Shown one piece after another: positions 1-10,516 of a stretch of DNA of 64,000 bases; the stretch's first letter is position 1; each line of letters opens with the position of its first letter. This stretch comes from Bradyrhizobium diazoefficiens (GTDB lineage Bacteria; Pseudomonadota; Alphaproteobacteria; Rhizobiales; Xanthobacteraceae): contig NZ_CP067102.1 of assembly GCF_016616885.1 (NCBI RefSeq), forward strand, positions 1,144,501 to 1,208,500, written 5' to 3'. Position numbers and translations under genes: made by a program. The notes beneath the pieces were generated by a model. The model did no database searches, was not told the DNA's origin, and was given only the letters and a program-made list of their open reading frames with translations.

Positions 1-1293
1 CTCGGTGCGCCCCGCATTGCGCCGCCGCCGTCGGAGACCGCGAACAAGACGCCGGTGCCGCCGGCGATGGCGGGCACCGTGCCCGGCCAGCCGCAGCGCC
101 GTCGCCTCAAGGCCGACGACGATGCCTTCGGCGCGGTCGGCGATTACGCCGGCAGTTTTCTGATCAAGGGCGGGCTCGAACTGTCCACCGGCTACGACAC
201 CAATCCCGCGCGCCTGCAGAAGCCGGTCGGCTCGCCGGTCTATGTCGTCGCGCCTGATCTTCTCGTGATGTCCGACTGGGAGCGCCACGCGCTGGTCGCC
301 GATTTGCGCGGCTCGTTCTCCGGCTACACCAACAACATGCCGGCGACGATCGACGGACTTGCCTCGCCGTCGCCGGTTGAGATCGACCGCCCCGATTTCA
401 CCGGCCATGTCGACGGCCGCTTCGATGTCGATCGCGATCTCAAGCTGACCTCGCAGCTGCGCCTGCGCCTTGCCACCGACAATCCCGGCAGCCCGAACGT
501 GCAGGCCGGCCTGCAGAAATATCCTGTCTACGCCGCCTATGGCGGCACCTTCGGCTTCGACCAAACCTTCAACCGCTTCCAGGTCGCGGCCGGCGCCACC
601 ATTGATCGCACGGCCTATACCGACTCCAAGCTCACCGACGGCTCGACCTCCAGCAATGACGACCGCGACTTCAACCAGTATGGGGGCGTCGGGCGTTTCT
701 CCTACGAGCTCAAGCCGGGTCTAAAACCCTTCGTCGAGATCGAGGGGGACAACCGCGTCCACGACCAGCCCGCCGACCGCAACGGCTATCTGCGCGATTC
801 ATCCGGCGGCTATGCCAAGGTCGGCTCGTCCTTCGAGTTCTCGCGCATCCTCACCGGTGAGATCTCGGTTGGCTATTCCGCGCGCAACTATGTCGACCCC
901 AGGCTAAGCCAGCTCTCGGGCTTCCTCACCTCGGGCTCGCTGATCTGGAACGCGAGCGGGCTGACGACGGTGAAATTCAACACCGACACGCAGATCGCGG
1001 AAACCACGATCCCCGGCTCATCGGGCGTGCTGGTGCACATCTATGCCGCCGAAGTCGACCACGACTTCCGCCGCTGGCTCACCGCGATCGGCAAATTCAC
1101 CTACGGCACCTACGACTATCAAGGCCAGAATCGCAACGACAAGACCTACTCGCTCGAAGGCAACCTGATCTACAAGCTCAACCGCAACATCTGGATCAAG
1201 GGCACGCTGCGCCACGACATCCTGGATTCGAACCAGCCGGGCTCGAGCTCGCAGGGGACCGTGATGATGGTCGGGGTGAGGCTGCAGAATTAG
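1..1293 (+). CDS. Outer-membrane beta-barrel protein (5' end outside window)
   Basis: The frame is open from base 1, so the true start lies upstream; 430 residues are visible. Alternating polar/hydrophobic strands rich in Gly, Tyr, Phe and Asp, a terminal pattern ending in VRLQN and no membrane helices indicate an outer-membrane beta-barrel. The layout resembles the BBP2_2-type putative beta-barrel porins common in rhizobia, in which a Pro/Ala-rich linker precedes the barrel; residues 1-40 here look like that linker. Substrate and role cannot be read from the sequence. It converges on gltD, separated by 88 bp with only a weak hairpin. The beta-barrel call is firm, the family moderate. Confidence 0.65.
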   Translation, partial: LGAPRIAPPPSETANKTPVPPAMAGTVPGQPQRRRLKADDDAFGAVGDYAGSFLIKGGLELSTGYDTNPARLQKPVGSPVYVVAPDLLVMSDWERHALVADLRGSFSGYTNNMPATIDGLASPSPVEIDRPDFTGHVDGRFDVDRDLKLTSQLRLRLATDNPGSPNVQAGLQKYPVYAAYGGTFGFDQTFNRFQVAAGATIDRTAYTDSKLTDGSTSSNDDRDFNQYGGVGRFSYELKPGLKPFVEIEGDNRVHDQPADRNGYLRDSSGGYAKVGSSFEFSRILTGEISVGYSARNYVDPRLSQLSGFLTSGSLIWNASGLTTVKFNTDTQIAETTIPGSSGVLVHIYAAEVDHDFRRWLTAIGKFTYGTYDYQGQNRNDKTYSLEGNLIYKLNRNIWIKGTLRHDILDSNQPGSSSQGTVMMVGVRLQN

Positions 1294-1381
1294 CCGGGCG
1301 ATGGATCTCGTTCGCGCTCTCGCCACTCACTTTCGCGGGCGATGACACCGGTTGAAAATTTAGCGGCGTAGCGAGCCGCGC

Positions 1382-2833
1382 CTACCGCGGCAGATCCGTC
1401 TTCCCCATCAGGAACGTATCGATCGACCGTGCACACAGCCGGCCTTCGCGGATCGCCCACACCACCAGCGACTGGCCGCGGCGCATGTCGCCGGCCGTAA
1501 ACACGTTCGGGCGCGAGGTCTGGTAGTCCAGCGTGTTGGCCTTGACGTTGCCGCGCGGATCGAGGTCGACCGCGAGCTGCTTCAACAGGCCCTCGTGGAC
1601 GGGGTGGACGAAGCCCATTGCGAGCAGGATCAGCTCGGCATCGAGCTCGAACTCGGTGCCTTCAATCGGCTTGAACTTGTCGTCGACGCGCACGCAGTGC
1701 AGCTTCTTGACCTTACCGTTCTCGCCGGAAAACTTCTGCGTCAGCACGGCGTATTCGCGGATCGCGCCTTCGGCCTGGCTCGACGACGTCCGCATCTTCA
1801 GCGGCCAGTTCGGCCAGGTCAGGCCCTTGTTCTCGCGCTCGGGCGGGGCGGGCATGATCTCGAGCTGGGTCACGGAGAGCGCGCCCTGGCGCAGCGAAGT
1901 ACCGATGCAGTCCGAGCCGGTGTCGCCGCCGCCGATGACGACGACATGCTTGCCACCGGCCAGAATCTCGGTGACGCCGTTCAACGGTTCGCTGGAGACG
2001 CGACGGTTCTGTTGCGGCAGGAAGTCCATGGCATAGTGGATGCCGTCGAACTCGCGGCCGGGGATCGGCAGGTCGCGCGGGGCTTCCGCACCGCCGGTCA
2101 GCGCGATCGCGTCGTATTGGTTGAGCATCTCGCGCGGATCGACATTGCCGTCAGCGCCGACATGGCTGTTGTAGTGGAAGGTGACGCCTTCGGCTTCCAT
2201 CTGCGTGACGCGGCGGTCGATGATTCCCTTCTCCATCTTGAAGTCGGGAATGCCATAGCGAAGAAGGCCGCCGGCCTTGGCGAACTTCTCGAACAGGTGC
2301 ACGTCGTGACCGGCGCGCGCGAGCTGCTGCGCACAGGCCATGCCGGCCGGGCCCGAGCCGATCACGGCGACTTTCTTGCCGGTCTTCACGGCGGCCACTT
2401 CCGGCTTCAGCCAGCCATTGTCCCAGGCGCGGTCGACGATCGCGCATTCGATGGTCTTGATGGTGACGGGATTGTCGTCGATGTTGAGCGTGCAGGAGGC
2501 TTCGCACGGCGCAGGGCAGATGCGGCCGGTGAACTCCGGGAAATTGTTGGTCGAGTGCAGATTGCGCGAGGCCTCTTCCCAGTTGCCCTGATAGACGAGG
2601 TCGTTGAAATCAGGGATCTGGTTGTTGACCGGGCAGCCGGGCGTGCCCGGCGCGACCGAACCGGTGCCGTGGCAATAGGGAATGCCGCAATTCATGCAGC
2701 GCGCGGCCTGGTCGCGTGTTTCCCTCTCGGTCAAGGGAACGACGAACTCGTTGTAATGCTTCACGCGCTCGGCCACCGGCGTGTACTTGCGGTCATGCCG
2801 TTCGATTTCGAGAAAACCCGTGATCTTGCCCAT
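1382..2833 (-). CDS. gltD: Glutamate synthase (NADPH) small subunit
   Basis: 483 residues, the usual length of the beta subunit of bacterial NADPH-GOGAT. It passes electrons from NADPH through FAD and Fe-S clusters to the large subunit, which makes two glutamates from glutamine and 2-oxoglutarate. Visible motifs are the N-terminal cysteine sets ([11 protein letters not shown], then CPAPCEASC) that bind the low-potential 4Fe-4S clusters, a first dinucleotide-binding [11 protein letters not shown] (about residue 157) and a second GGGDTGSDC (about residue 300). It lies downstream of gltB in the same direction, 146 bp apart, so the two probably form an operon. The gap holds a palindromic repeat that could uncouple expression of the two genes. 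Confidence 0.96.
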   Translation of the reverse strand: MGKITGFLEIERHDRKYTPVAERVKHYNEFVVPLTERETRDQAARCMNCGIPYCHGTGSVAPGTPGCPVNNQIPDFNDLVYQGNWEEASRNLHSTNNFPEFTGRICPAPCEASCTLNIDDNPVTIKTIECAIVDRAWDNGWLKPEVAAVKTGKKVAVIGSGPAGMACAQQLARAGHDVHLFEKFAKAGGLLRYGIPDFKMEKGIIDRRVTQMEAEGVTFHYNSHVGADGNVDPREMLNQYDAIALTGGAEAPRDLPIPGREFDGIHYAMDFLPQQNRRVSSEPLNGVTEILAGGKHVVVIGGGDTGSDCIGTSLRQGALSVTQLEIMPAPPERENKGLTWPNWPLKMRTSSSQAEGAIREYAVLTQKFSGENGKVKKLHCVRVDDKFKPIEGTEFELDAELILLAMGFVHPVHEGLLKQLAVDLDPRGNVKANTLDYQTSRPNVFTAGDMRRGQSLVVWAIREGRLCARSIDTFLMGKTDLPR

Positions 2834-2880
2834 TAAACCCGCAGTCCCTACCGCTTAAATTCGTCTGTTGCTTCCCCACC

Positions 2881-2965
2881 GTCATTGCGAGGAGCGTGAG
2901 CTTCGAAGCAATCCAGTCTGTATCCGAGGAAAAAGTCTGGATTGCTTCGCTACGCTCGCAATGAC
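2881..2965. repeat. Interspersed inverted repeat between gltB and gltD
   Basis: Left arm GTCATTGCGA followed by GAAGCAATCCAG pairs with right arm CTGGATTGCTTC followed by TCGCAATGAC, giving two long stems around a short centre. Repeats beginning CGTCATTGCGAG are abundant in Bradyrhizobium and Rhodopseudomonas intergenic regions. In the gltBD transcript this forms a large hairpin immediately before gltD, and may affect mRNA processing or the ratio of the subunits. Confidence 0.8.
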
Positions 2966-2979
2966 GGGCGCTGATATTC

Positions 2980-5900
2980 CTACGCCCCGATCGCGATTTT
3001 CGGCTCGGCGTCCGCGTTGGCGGCCATTTCGCGCAGCGCGCGCCGGTACTCGACCGGCATCACTTTGCGGAATTTGGGCAGCCATTCCTTCCAATTGGCA
3101 AGGATGTCGGCGGCACGCTTAGAGCCGGTCGCCTTCGCATGGCGCGTGATCAGGACGTGCAGACGCTCGACGTCGGAGTCGAGCAGATCCTTGAACACGT
3201 CGACCCGGCCATGCGCCTCGAGGTCACCGGAGTGATGATAGGTGCCGGCGTTGATCATCTCTTCCGACAGCACCGGCTCGAGCTCGACCATCGCCATGTT
3301 GCACAGCTTGTCGAAGCCGCCTGTCTCGTCGAGTACATAGGCGATGCCACCGGACATGCCGGCCGCGAAATTGCGCCCGGTCTTGCCGAGCACGACCACG
3401 ATGCCGCCGGTCATGTATTCGCAGCAATGATCGCCCGCGCCTTCGACGACCGCGACCGCGCCGGAGTTGCGCACGGCGAAGCGTTCGCCGGCGACACCGC
3501 GGAAGTAGCACTCACCCTGGATGGCGCCGTACATCACGGTGTTGCCGACGATGATGCTCTCTTCCGGCACGATGCTGCTGTTGGCCGGCGGCTTGACGAT
3601 GATCTTGCCGCCCGAGAGGCCCTTGCCGACATAGTCGTTGGCTTCGCCTTCAAGCTCGAAGGTGACGCCATTGGCGAGCCAGGCACCGAACGCCTGGCCG
3701 GCAGTGCCCTTGAGGCTGACATGGATGGTGTCCTGCGGCAGGCCGGCATGGCCGTAGATCTTGGCGACCGCGCCGGACAGCATCGCACCCGCGGAGCGGT
3801 TGGTGCTGTTGATCACGGCCTCGATCTTCACCGGCGCGCCGCGGTCGAGCGAGGGCTGCGCCTTCTCGATCAGCGTGCGGTCGAGCACTGCCTCCAGATG
3901 ATGGTTCTGGCGCTCGGAGTGATAGATCTTCTGGCCCTTCTCTTCCTTCTGCTTGACGAAGAGCTTGGAGAAATCGAGGCCCTTGGCCTTCCAGTGCGCC
4001 ACCAGCTTGGTCTGGTCGAGCAGCTGAACCTGGCCGACCATCTCGTTGAAGGTGCGGAAGCCGAGCGAGGCCATGATCTCGCGGACTTCCTCCGCGACGA
4101 AGAAGAAGTAGTTGATCACGTGCTCGGGCTGGCCGGTGAAGCGCTTGCGCAGGACGGGGTCCTGGGTGGCGACGCCGACCGGGCAGGTGTTGAGATGGCA
4201 CTTGCGCATCATGATGCAGCCGGCCGCGATCAGCGGCGCGGTGGCGAAGCCGAACTCGTCGGCGCCGAGCAGCGCGCCGATCACGACGTCACGGCCGGTG
4301 CGGAAGCCGCCGTCGACCTGGACCACGATGCGGCTGCGCAGCCGCTCGCGCACCAGCGTCTGGTGGGTCTCGGCGAGGCCGATTTCCCAGGGCGAGCCGG
4401 CATGCTTGATCGAGGTCAGCGGCGAGGCGCCGGTGCCGCCCTCGAAGCCCGCGATGGTGACATGGTCGGCGCGGGCCTTGGCGACGCCTGCGGCCACCGT
4501 GCCGACGCCGATCTCGGAGACGAGCTTGACCGAAACGTCGCCCGTCGGGTTGACGTTCTTGAGGTCGTAGATGAGCTGCGCCAGATCCTCGATCGAGTAG
4601 ATGTCGTGGTGCGGCGGCGGCGAGATCAGGCCGACGCCCGGCGTCGAGTGACGCACTTTTGCGATGGTCGCGTCGACCTTGTGGCCGGGCAGCTGGCCGC
4701 CCTCGCCGGGCTTGGCACCCTGCGCCATCTTGATCTGCATCATGTCGGAGTTGACGAGATACTCCGTCGTGACGCCGAAGCGGCCCGAGGCGACCTGCTT
4801 GATCGCCGAACGCATGCTGTCGCCGTTCGGCATCGGCTTGAAGCGGTCGGCTTCCTCGCCGCCTTCACCGGTGTTCGACTTCCCGCCGATCCGGTTCATG
4901 GCGATCGCCAATGTCGTGTGCGCCTCGCGCGAGATCGAGCCGAAGCTCATCGCGCCCGTGGCGAAACGTCTGACGATGTCCTTGGCCGGCTCGACCTGGT
5001 CGAGCGGGACAGGCTTGCGCTTCTCTTCGTCCGCGTTCTTGATCCGGAACAGGCCGCGCAGCGTCAGCAGACGCTCCGACTGCTCGTTGAGAATCTTTGC
5101 GAAGGCGCGATAGCGCTCCAGCGAATTGCCGCGAGCGGCGTGCTGAAGCAGCCCGACCGATTCGGCGGTCCAGGCATGGTCCTCGCCGCGGCTGCGATAG
5201 GCGTATTCGCCGCCGACATCGAGCGCGGTCTTGTAGACCAACGCCTCGCCGAACGCGTCAGCATGACGACGCACGGCTTCTTCCGCGATCTCGGCAAGGC
5301 CCACGCCCTCGACACGGGTGTGCGTGCCGGCGAAGAACTTTCCGACAAAGTCCGCCTTGAGGCCGACCGCGTCGAAGATCTGCGCGCCGCAATAGGACTG
5401 GTAGGTTGAGATGCCCATCTTGGACATCACCTTCAAGAGGCCCTTGCCGATCGACTTGATGTAACGCTTGACGATCTCGTAGTCGTCGAGCGAGCCGGGC
5501 AGGCGGTCCTTCATCGCGATGATGGTTTCGAACGCGAGATAAGGGTTGATCGCTTCAGCGCCGTAGCCCGCGAGGCAGGCGAAGTGATGCACTTCGCGCG
5601 GTTCGCCGGATTCGACGACGAGACCGACCGAGGTGCGCAGGCCGGTGCGGATCAGGTGGTGATGCACGGAGGCGCAGGCCAGCAGCGACGGGATCGGAAC
5701 CCGATCGGTGCCGACCATGCGGTCGGACAGGATGATGATGTTGACGCCCTCGCGCACCGCGCTCTCGGCGCGCGCGCAGAGCTCGTCGAGCACCTGGTCC
5801 ATGCCGGCCGCGCCGAGACCGGCGTGAAACGTCGTGTCCAGCGTGCGCGACTTGAAGTGCGAGTCGGCGACCTCCGAGATCGAGCGGATCTTTTCGAGAT

Positions 5901-7713
5901 CTGCATCGGTCAGGATCGGCTGGCGCGCTTCGAGGCGCTTGGTGGTGGCCAGGCCCTGAAGATCGAACAGGTTCGGCCGCGGTCCGATGATGGAGACCAG
6001 GCTCATCACCAGCTCCTCGCGGATCGGGTCGATCGGCGGGTTGGTGACCTGCGCAAAGTTCTGCTTGAAGTAGGTGAACAGCGGCTTGGCCCTGTCCGAC
6101 AGCGCCGAGATCGGCGTGTCGTTGCCCATCGATCCCGCGGCTTCCTCGCCCGTGGCCGCCATCGGCGTCATCAGGATCGCGATGTCCTCCTGGCTGTACC
6201 CGAACGCCTGCTGGCGATCGAGCAGCGACAAGTTCGAGCGCACGCCGGTGGTCGGCACCTTCGGCAGCTCTTCCAGCACGATCTGGGTCCGCTCCAGCCA
6301 CTCCGTGTAGGGATGGCTGCGCGCGAGCTCGGCCTTGATCTCGTCGTCCGGGATCAGGCGGCCCTGCTCGAGGTCGACCAGCAACATCTTGCCGGGCTGC
6401 AAGCGCCACTTGGTGATGATCTGGTCTTCGGGGATCGTCAGCACGCCCATTTCGGACGCCATCACGATGCGGTCGTCCTTGGTCACGAGATAGCGCGCCG
6501 GCCGCAGACCGTTGCGGTCGAGCGTGGCGCCGATCTGGCGGCCGTCGGTGAAGGCGATCGCAGCCGGGCCGTCCCACGGCTCCATCAGGGCGGCATGATA
6601 TTCGTAGAAGGCGCGGCGCTTCTCATCCATCAAGGGATTGCCGGCCCACGCCTCCGGGATCATCATCATGACGGCGTGCGGCAGCGAGTAGCCGCCCTGC
6701 ACCAGGAATTCGAGCGCGTTGTCGAAGCAGGCGGTGTCCGACTGGCCCTCGTAGGAGATCGGCCAGAGCCGATTGATGTCCTTGCCGTACAGCTCGGAGC
6801 TCACCGAGGCCTGGCGCGCCGCCATCCAGTTGGTGTTGCCGCGCAGCGTGTTGATCTCGCCGTTATGCGCGATCATGCGGTAGGGATGCGCCAGCGACCA
6901 CGCCGGGAAGGTGTTGGTCGAGAAACGCTGGTGAACCAGCGCGAGCGCGCTCTCGAAGTCCTTCTCGTGCAGATCGGGATAATACTTGCCGAGCTGGTCG
7001 GCGAGGAACATGCCCTTGTAGATCACGGTGCGGCAGGACATCGAGCAGGGGTAATAGCCCGCAAGCCCGCGGTCGCGGCGCTGGTAGATCGCCTGCGAGA
7101 TCGACTTGCGCAGGATGTAGAGCCGGCGCTCGAACTCGTCCTCGGTCTTGGCGGTGCCGTTGCGGCCGATGAACACCTGCATGCAGGCGGGCTCGGTCGG
7201 CTTCACGGTGACGCCGAGCGAGGAATTGTCGGTCGGCACGTCGCGCCAGCCGAGCAGGGTCAGGCCCTCTTCCTTGATCTGGTCGGCGATGATGCTCTTG
7301 ATGACGTTGCGCCAGGCGGTGTCGCGCGGCATGAACAGTGCGCCGATGGCGTATTCGCCAGGCTGAGGCAGCGCGAAGCCAAGCTCCTTGGCCTTGCGGC
7401 TGAAGAAGGCGTGCGGGATCTGCACCAGGATGCCGGCGCCGTCACCGGCGCGGGGGTCGGCACCGACGGCGCCGCGGTGCTCGAGATTGCAGAGGATGCT
7501 GAGCGCGTCCGAGACGATCTCGTGGGACTTCTTGCCCTTGATGTTGGCGATGAAGCCGACGCCGCAGGAATCCTTCTCCAGGCTCGGGTCGTAGAGACCT
7601 TCGGCCGGCGGGCGCGAATTGTGTTCCTGAATCGGATCGGTCGTTTTCGAGGCGACCGTCGCCGACAGCTCTTCTGCCACGATGTTTGCGCGCTCGAATT
7701 GCGACCCGTTCAT
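2980..7713 (-). CDS. gltB: Glutamate synthase large subunit
   Basis: 1577 residues, the normal length for the alpha subunit of bacterial glutamate synthase. The start at 7713 is chosen because GGAGAGG sits 9 nt before the ATG. It leaves a short propeptide ending at the glutamine amidotransferase nucleophile in the motif EKDSCGVGF (Cys50), which is exposed by cleavage. The order is class-II amidotransferase, central domain, FMN-binding synthase domain with the 3Fe-4S cysteines ([15 protein letters not shown]), then the C-terminal beta-helix (GXXG repeats). It forms an operon with gltD and acts in the GS/GOGAT route of ammonium assimilation. The same frame stays open to 7938, but that extension has no Shine-Dalgarno and overlaps a likely promoter. 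Confidence 0.97.
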   Translation of the reverse strand: MNGSQFERANIVAEELSATVASKTTDPIQEHNSRPPAEGLYDPSLEKDSCGVGFIANIKGKKSHEIVSDALSILCNLEHRGAVGADPRAGDGAGILVQIPHAFFSRKAKELGFALPQPGEYAIGALFMPRDTAWRNVIKSIIADQIKEEGLTLLGWRDVPTDNSSLGVTVKPTEPACMQVFIGRNGTAKTEDEFERRLYILRKSISQAIYQRRDRGLAGYYPCSMSCRTVIYKGMFLADQLGKYYPDLHEKDFESALALVHQRFSTNTFPAWSLAHPYRMIAHNGEINTLRGNTNWMAARQASVSSELYGKDINRLWPISYEGQSDTACFDNALEFLVQGGYSLPHAVMMMIPEAWAGNPLMDEKRRAFYEYHAALMEPWDGPAAIAFTDGRQIGATLDRNGLRPARYLVTKDDRIVMASEMGVLTIPEDQIITKWRLQPGKMLLVDLEQGRLIPDDEIKAELARSHPYTEWLERTQIVLEELPKVPTTGVRSNLSLLDRQQAFGYSQEDIAILMTPMAATGEEAAGSMGNDTPISALSDRAKPLFTYFKQNFAQVTNPPIDPIREELVMSLVSIIGPRPNLFDLQGLATTKRLEARQPILTDADLEKIRSISEVADSHFKSRTLDTTFHAGLGAAGMDQVLDELCARAESAVREGVNIIILSDRMVGTDRVPIPSLLACASVHHHLIRTGLRTSVGLVVESGEPREVHHFACLAGYGAEAINPYLAFETIIAMKDRLPGSLDDYEIVKRYIKSIGKGLLKVMSKMGISTYQSYCGAQIFDAVGLKADFVGKFFAGTHTRVEGVGLAEIAEEAVRRHADAFGEALVYKTALDVGGEYAYRSRGEDHAWTAESVGLLQHAARGNSLERYRAFAKILNEQSERLLTLRGLFRIKNADEEKRKPVPLDQVEPAKDIVRRFATGAMSFGSISREAHTTLAIAMNRIGGKSNTGEGGEEADRFKPMPNGDSMRSAIKQVASGRFGVTTEYLVNSDMMQIKMAQGAKPGEGGQLPGHKVDATIAKVRHSTPGVGLISPPPHHDIYSIEDLAQLIYDLKNVNPTGDVSVKLVSEIGVGTVAAGVAKARADHVTIAGFEGGTGASPLTSIKHAGSPWEIGLAETHQTLVRERLRSRIVVQVDGGFRTGRDVVIGALLGADEFGFATAPLIAAGCIMMRKCHLNTCPVGVATQDPVLRKRFTGQPEHVINYFFFVAEEVREIMASLGFRTFNEMVGQVQLLDQTKLVAHWKAKGLDFSKLFVKQKEEKGQKIYHSERQNHHLEAVLDRTLIEKAQPSLDRGAPVKIEAVINSTNRSAGAMLSGAVAKIYGHAGLPQDTIHVSLKGTAGQAFGAWLANGVTFELEGEANDYVGKGLSGGKIIVKPPANSSIVPEESIIVGNTVMYGAIQGECYFRGVAGERFAVRNSGAVAVVEGAGDHCCEYMTGGIVVVLGKTGRNFAAGMSGGIAYVLDETGGFDKLCNMAMVELEPVLSEEMINAGTYHHSGDLEAHGRVDVFKDLLDSDVERLHVLITRHAKATGSKRAADILANWKEWLPKFRKVMPVEYRRALREMAANADAEPKIAIGA

Positions 7714-8200
7714 TGTTCCAATCCTCTCCATGCGGCAAGCTGCCTCACCGCCATCTTCGGCGCACCTTGGGCGTTCCGCGGCACCCGCCTCTGGGTCACC
7801 GCTCGTCCGTTGCGAGCCGCATTTTCTTAAATTCAGGCCTAGGCGTTCTTCGTCCCCGAGAACGGCTTTGCCTGGTACCTTGCCGGCGCTCGAAAGTGCC
7901 GATTTTCGCCGCAATCCCTGTGCCGGAATCGCAAGCAAAATTGAGACAGTCTTCCTGTCCTAACCATCACCTTGCCAAATTTTTGTCTATCACACAAGCG
8001 CGCGAAAGTCCCGATTCCCAAAGTGTCAATCAGCGCTTTCCGCATGGCGCGCGGCCCCGGTTTTGAAGCAAACGCGCCGCGATCCGGCCCAAGCGGCGCC
8101 GAAATCCCCAATGATGCTTCGGATCAGCCCTTCGAAAGGCGCGCCACGCCGCAAGAAGCGAAAGAGCGCGAGCGGGGGGCCTGACAGGAGCGTGTCGACC
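7714..8200. other. Divergent intergenic region, gltB / secreted protein
   Basis: A 487-bp gap between two divergently transcribed genes. It holds the sigma-54-like site described separately and the AGGAG of the gene starting at 8201 (8186-8190). A short dyad, GACAG/CTGTC, lies near 7946-7960. Frames open through it lack start signals. No further gene is supported. Confidence 0.6.
7911..7926 (-). promoter_or_regulatory. Putative sigma-54 promoter for gltB
   Basis: Read on the minus strand the site is CCGGCAC-N5-TTGC, with the invariant GG and GC exactly 10 bp apart, as in the RpoN consensus TGGCAC-N5-TTGC. Transcription would begin near 7900, about 190 nt before the gltB ATG. NtrC/RpoN control of glutamate synthase would fit nitrogen regulation, but no clear NtrC site is visible upstream. 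The match could be chance in GC-rich DNA. Confidence 0.4.
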
Positions 8201-8953
8201 ATGAAGTTTTTCACAGGATGTGTGGCCGCCGCCATGCTGGCGCTAGCTGCAAACGCTGCTCAGGCACAAGTTCCGGCGAGCGGTATTTTTGGCGGGACCA
8301 CGATCGCGGTGTCGGATTTCGACGGGCCCTATGGGCCGGGCGAAGCCGCGCCGCCACCGCCGCCGCGTTACGGCTATGGCTATGAGGAACGCGGCCCGGC
8401 GCCGGCGCTGCTGCCGGTCACCGAGGTCTACGCGCTACTGCGCGAAAACGGCTTCTCGCCGCTCGGCATCCCGCGCCTGCGCGGCGCCGTCTACACCATC
8501 GCGGTGATCGACCGCCGCGGCGACGACGGCCGGCTCGTGATTGATGCCCGCGACGGCCGGATTATCCGCTTCATGCCGGCCGCTGATGCCTATGGCATGG
8601 CGCCGGCCTATGAGGAGCCTTCGGTTGCACCTTACCGGCCGCAAAGCGCGCTGCCGCCACCGACCATGGTCCGCGGTGGACCGCCGCGCCCGCCGGCTTC
8701 GATCCCGCATGTCGCCAGCCGCACCGTCCCTCTGCCCAAGGCCGCTCCGCCGCGCGCCGAGACGCCAGTGGCGGCCGCAAGGCCCGCCGAGCCCACAACG
8801 CCGCAAGCTCAACCCGCCCAGCAGACCGCCGCCGTGCAGGCCAAGCCCACCGAGGCCGCTCCGCAGGCCGCTGCGCCGACCATCGGCCAGGCCAAGTCGG
8901 CCTCTACCATTTTGCCGACACAGGACATGCCGGCGGCGCAGGGGTTGGATTAA
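8201..8953 (+). CDS. Secreted proline-rich protein with PepSY-like segment
   Basis: 250 residues. The ATG at 8201 follows AGGAG by 10 nt and begins a clean signal peptide (MKFFTGCVAAAMLALAANAA, cleaved after AQA). After a Pro/Gly/Tyr-rich stretch, residues about 70-125 (VTEVYALLRENGF through GRIIRFMPA) look like a single PepSY-type alpha/beta unit. The remainder is a low-complexity Pro/Ala tail. A longer open frame from 8063 is discounted because it would hide the signal peptide. The role is unknown; location in the periplasm or envelope is inferred from the signal. A strong terminator follows. Confidence 0.72.
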   Translation: MKFFTGCVAAAMLALAANAAQAQVPASGIFGGTTIAVSDFDGPYGPGEAAPPPPPRYGYGYEERGPAPALLPVTEVYALLRENGFSPLGIPRLRGAVYTIAVIDRRGDDGRLVIDARDGRIIRFMPAADAYGMAPAYEEPSVAPYRPQSALPPPTMVRGGPPRPPASIPHVASRTVPLPKAAPPRAETPVAAARPAEPTTPQAQPAQQTAAVQAKPTEAAPQAAAPTIGQAKSASTILPTQDMPAAQGLD

Positions 8954-8965
8954 TCATCGGCAAAC

Positions 8966-8992
8966 AAAGCGCCCGAAGACCTCGGGCGCTTT
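8966..8992. terminator. Bidirectional intrinsic terminator
   Basis: AAAGCGCCCGA and TCGGGCGCTTT form an 11-bp perfect stem with a 5-nt loop, flanked by A and T runs. It serves the + strand gene ending at 8953 and the converging hydrolase gene ending at 9012. Confidence 0.88.
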
Positions 8993-9011
8993 TGCGTCAC
9001 AGCAACTGTCC

Positions 9012-9782
9012 TCAGCTGCGCGGATACCCTGCCGCTTCGAGAATCAGATTCGCCACTTCCTTCGGATGCGACACCAGCGAGAGGTGGCCGGCATCGAGCT
9101 CGATCGTGGTCGCATTCATGCGCTTGGCGAGAAAGCGTTCGAAATCGGGGTTGATGGTGCCGTCGTTCTTCGAGACCGCGTACCAGCTCGGCTTCGAATG
9201 CCAGGCGGCCTCCGTCGTGCGTCCGGCGAAGATCGAGGCGGCCGTCGGCCACTGCACGGCGTAGAGCTCCTTCGCGCGTTCCGGCGCGACGCCGTTGGCG
9301 AAATATTTCAGGAAGGCGTCTTCCGAAAGCTTGGTGGTGCCGTCGCGCTCGACGATGCCGGCGCGCGCAGGGCCCGCCGGAAACTGCTTCGACAGCGCCA
9401 CAAAATCCTCGTTGGCATCGGGAGCGCGCGCGGCGATGTAGACGAGGCCGGTGACCTTCGGATCGGTGCCAAGCTGGCTGATCACGGTGCCGCCCCAGGA
9501 ATGCGCGACCAGCACCGTCGGGCCATCCTGCTCGGCCAGTACACGCTTGGTTGCCTCGACCGACTCGGCGAGCGATCCCAGCGGATTCTGCACGGCGATA
9601 ACGTTGAGGCCGGCGGCCTGAAGGATCGGGATCACCTCCGACCAGCTCGAGCCATCAGCCCAGGCGCCATGCACCAGCACGACGTTCTTCGCCTTCGCGG
9701 TCTGCGGGGGCTGTGCGTGAGCGAGGCTGATGGGGGCCGCCAGCAGGCTCGCGGCGACGAAAAGGCTGCGCCAGAAAGTCAC
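9012..9782 (-). CDS. Secreted alpha/beta hydrolase
   Basis: 256 residues from a GTG start at 9782, chosen because GGAG lies 7 nt upstream and the product then opens with a signal peptide (VTFWRSLFVAASLLAAPISLAHA). Same-frame alternatives further upstream use TTG. Motifs are VLVHGAWADGSSW (oxyanion loop), AHSWGG (nucleophile Ser) and a C-terminal DAGHLSLVSHP (catalytic His). The pattern matches the AB_hydrolase family of esterase/salicylate-esterase-like proteins; the substrate is unknown. Single gene, convergent with the preceding gene and separated from hsp20 by a terminator. Confidence 0.83.
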   Translation of the reverse strand: MTFWRSLFVAASLLAAPISLAHAQPPQTAKAKNVVLVHGAWADGSSWSEVIPILQAAGLNVIAVQNPLGSLAESVEATKRVLAEQDGPTVLVAHSWGGTVISQLGTDPKVTGLVYIAARAPDANEDFVALSKQFPAGPARAGIVERDGTTKLSEDAFLKYFANGVAPERAKELYAVQWPTAASIFAGRTTEAAWHSKPSWYAVSKNDGTINPDFERFLAKRMNATTIELDAGHLSLVSHPKEVANLILEAAGYPRS

Positions 9783-9882
9783 GATCGTTCTCCGTTCATT
9801 TTTGGGTGCGATACCCAAAGGACGGAGCGCGAGGCGGCGGCGTTACACATCCTCACCGTCCTGTGATGCGCTGCAAAGCGAA

Positions 9883-9910
9883 AAAACGCCCCGGGGCACC
9901 GGGGCGTTTT
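9883..9910. terminator. Intrinsic terminator of hsp20
   Basis: AAAACGCCCCGG pairs with CCGGGGCGTTTT (12 bp, 4-nt loop), T-rich on both flanks. It lies just downstream of the minus-strand hsp20 gene and upstream of the hydrolase gene. Confidence 0.87.
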
Positions 9911-9934
9911 CGCAACCTGAAAGTTGATGCGCGC

Positions 9935-10396
9935 TTAGGCGGCGACCGAGCTCTCGATCACCTGTGCGCTCGACGCGCCGGTGTTGATCGCGATCTGGCG
10001 CGGCTTCTTGGCTTCGGGAATCTCGCGCACAAGGTCGACGTGGAGCAGGCCGTTCTCCAGCGAGGCGTCCTTCACCTGCACGAAGTCGGCAAGCTGGAAG
10101 GCGCGCTCGAAGGCACGGGCGGCGATGCCGCGATAGAGCACGTCGGATTTCGAGTTCTCGTTGGCGACTTTATCGCCCTTGATCGTCAGCGTGTTTTCCT
10201 TCGCGACGATGGAGAGCTCATCCTTGGCGAAGCCGGAAACCGCAACGGTGATGCGATAGGCGTTCTCGCCGGTGCGCTCGATGTTGTAGGGGGGATAACC
10301 GGGGCTGCCGTCCGAGCTCGTCTGGTCGAGCAGGTTGAAGAGGCGGTCGAAGCCGACGGTGGAACGATAGAACGGGGTGAGATCGTAGGTACGCAT
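9935..10396 (-). CDS. Small heat-shock protein, Hsp20/IbpA family
   Basis: 153 residues, typical of class-A rhizobial small heat-shock proteins. The start at 10396 follows GGAGGA by about 7 nt. It opens MRTYDLTPFYRSTVGFDRLF, as IbpA-type proteins do. The alpha-crystallin domain spans roughly residues 35-130 with the A-x-x-x-n-G-L motif (SLENGLLHVDL), and the tail has an IxI-type element (QIAIN). It is an ATP-independent holdase that binds unfolding proteins in the cytoplasm. The leader looks like a ROSE RNA thermometer behind a sigma-32-like promoter, so both transcription and translation are probably heat-induced. Confidence 0.93.
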   Translation of the reverse strand: MRTYDLTPFYRSTVGFDRLFNLLDQTSSDGSPGYPPYNIERTGENAYRITVAVSGFAKDELSIVAKENTLTIKGDKVANENSKSDVLYRGIAARAFERAFQLADFVQVKDASLENGLLHVDLVREIPEAKKPRQIAINTGASSAQVIESSVAA

Positions 10397-10508
10397 GGTC
10401 AAGTCCTCCATTGAGCGACTGTTCAGGTAATCCGCCCGCCAATCGGGCCGGGCTTTAGTCTGTGTGCAGCCTGATGTTCCGGTTCCGAAACACTGGTAGC
10501 GGCCTGCA
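10397..10508 (-). promoter_or_regulatory. ROSE-like RNA thermometer in hsp20 leader
   Basis: Immediately before the ATG the transcript reads GUCGCUCAAUGGAGGAC (minus strand, 10403-10419), which folds into a hairpin masking the Shine-Dalgarno GGAGG, with one bulged G. The UCGCU strand facing GGAGGA is the conserved U-U/C-GCU signature of ROSE elements. Two further hairpins precede it: GCCCG/CGGGC at 10434-10448 and one around GTTTCGG/CCGGAAC near 10470-10490. The leader length (about 110 nt) and the target gene also match ROSE elements known from Bradyrhizobium. This is inferred by eye; no covariance search was done. Confidence 0.68.
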
Positions 10509-10516
10509 CCAAAGTG

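Noticed and set aside
1363..1379. A GCGGC/GCCGC hairpin between the beta-barrel gene and gltD as a terminator
   Set aside because: Only 5 bp of stem with no T run; too weak to support.
3139..7830. Two + strand open frames of about 750 residues opposite gltB
   Set aside because: They are antisense to a certain gene with strong motifs; composition is that of shadow frames and no ribosome sites are seen.
7714..7938. An N-terminal extension of gltB by 75 residues
   Set aside because: GltB starts shortly before its processed Cys. The extension lacks a ribosome site and covers the putative sigma-54 promoter.
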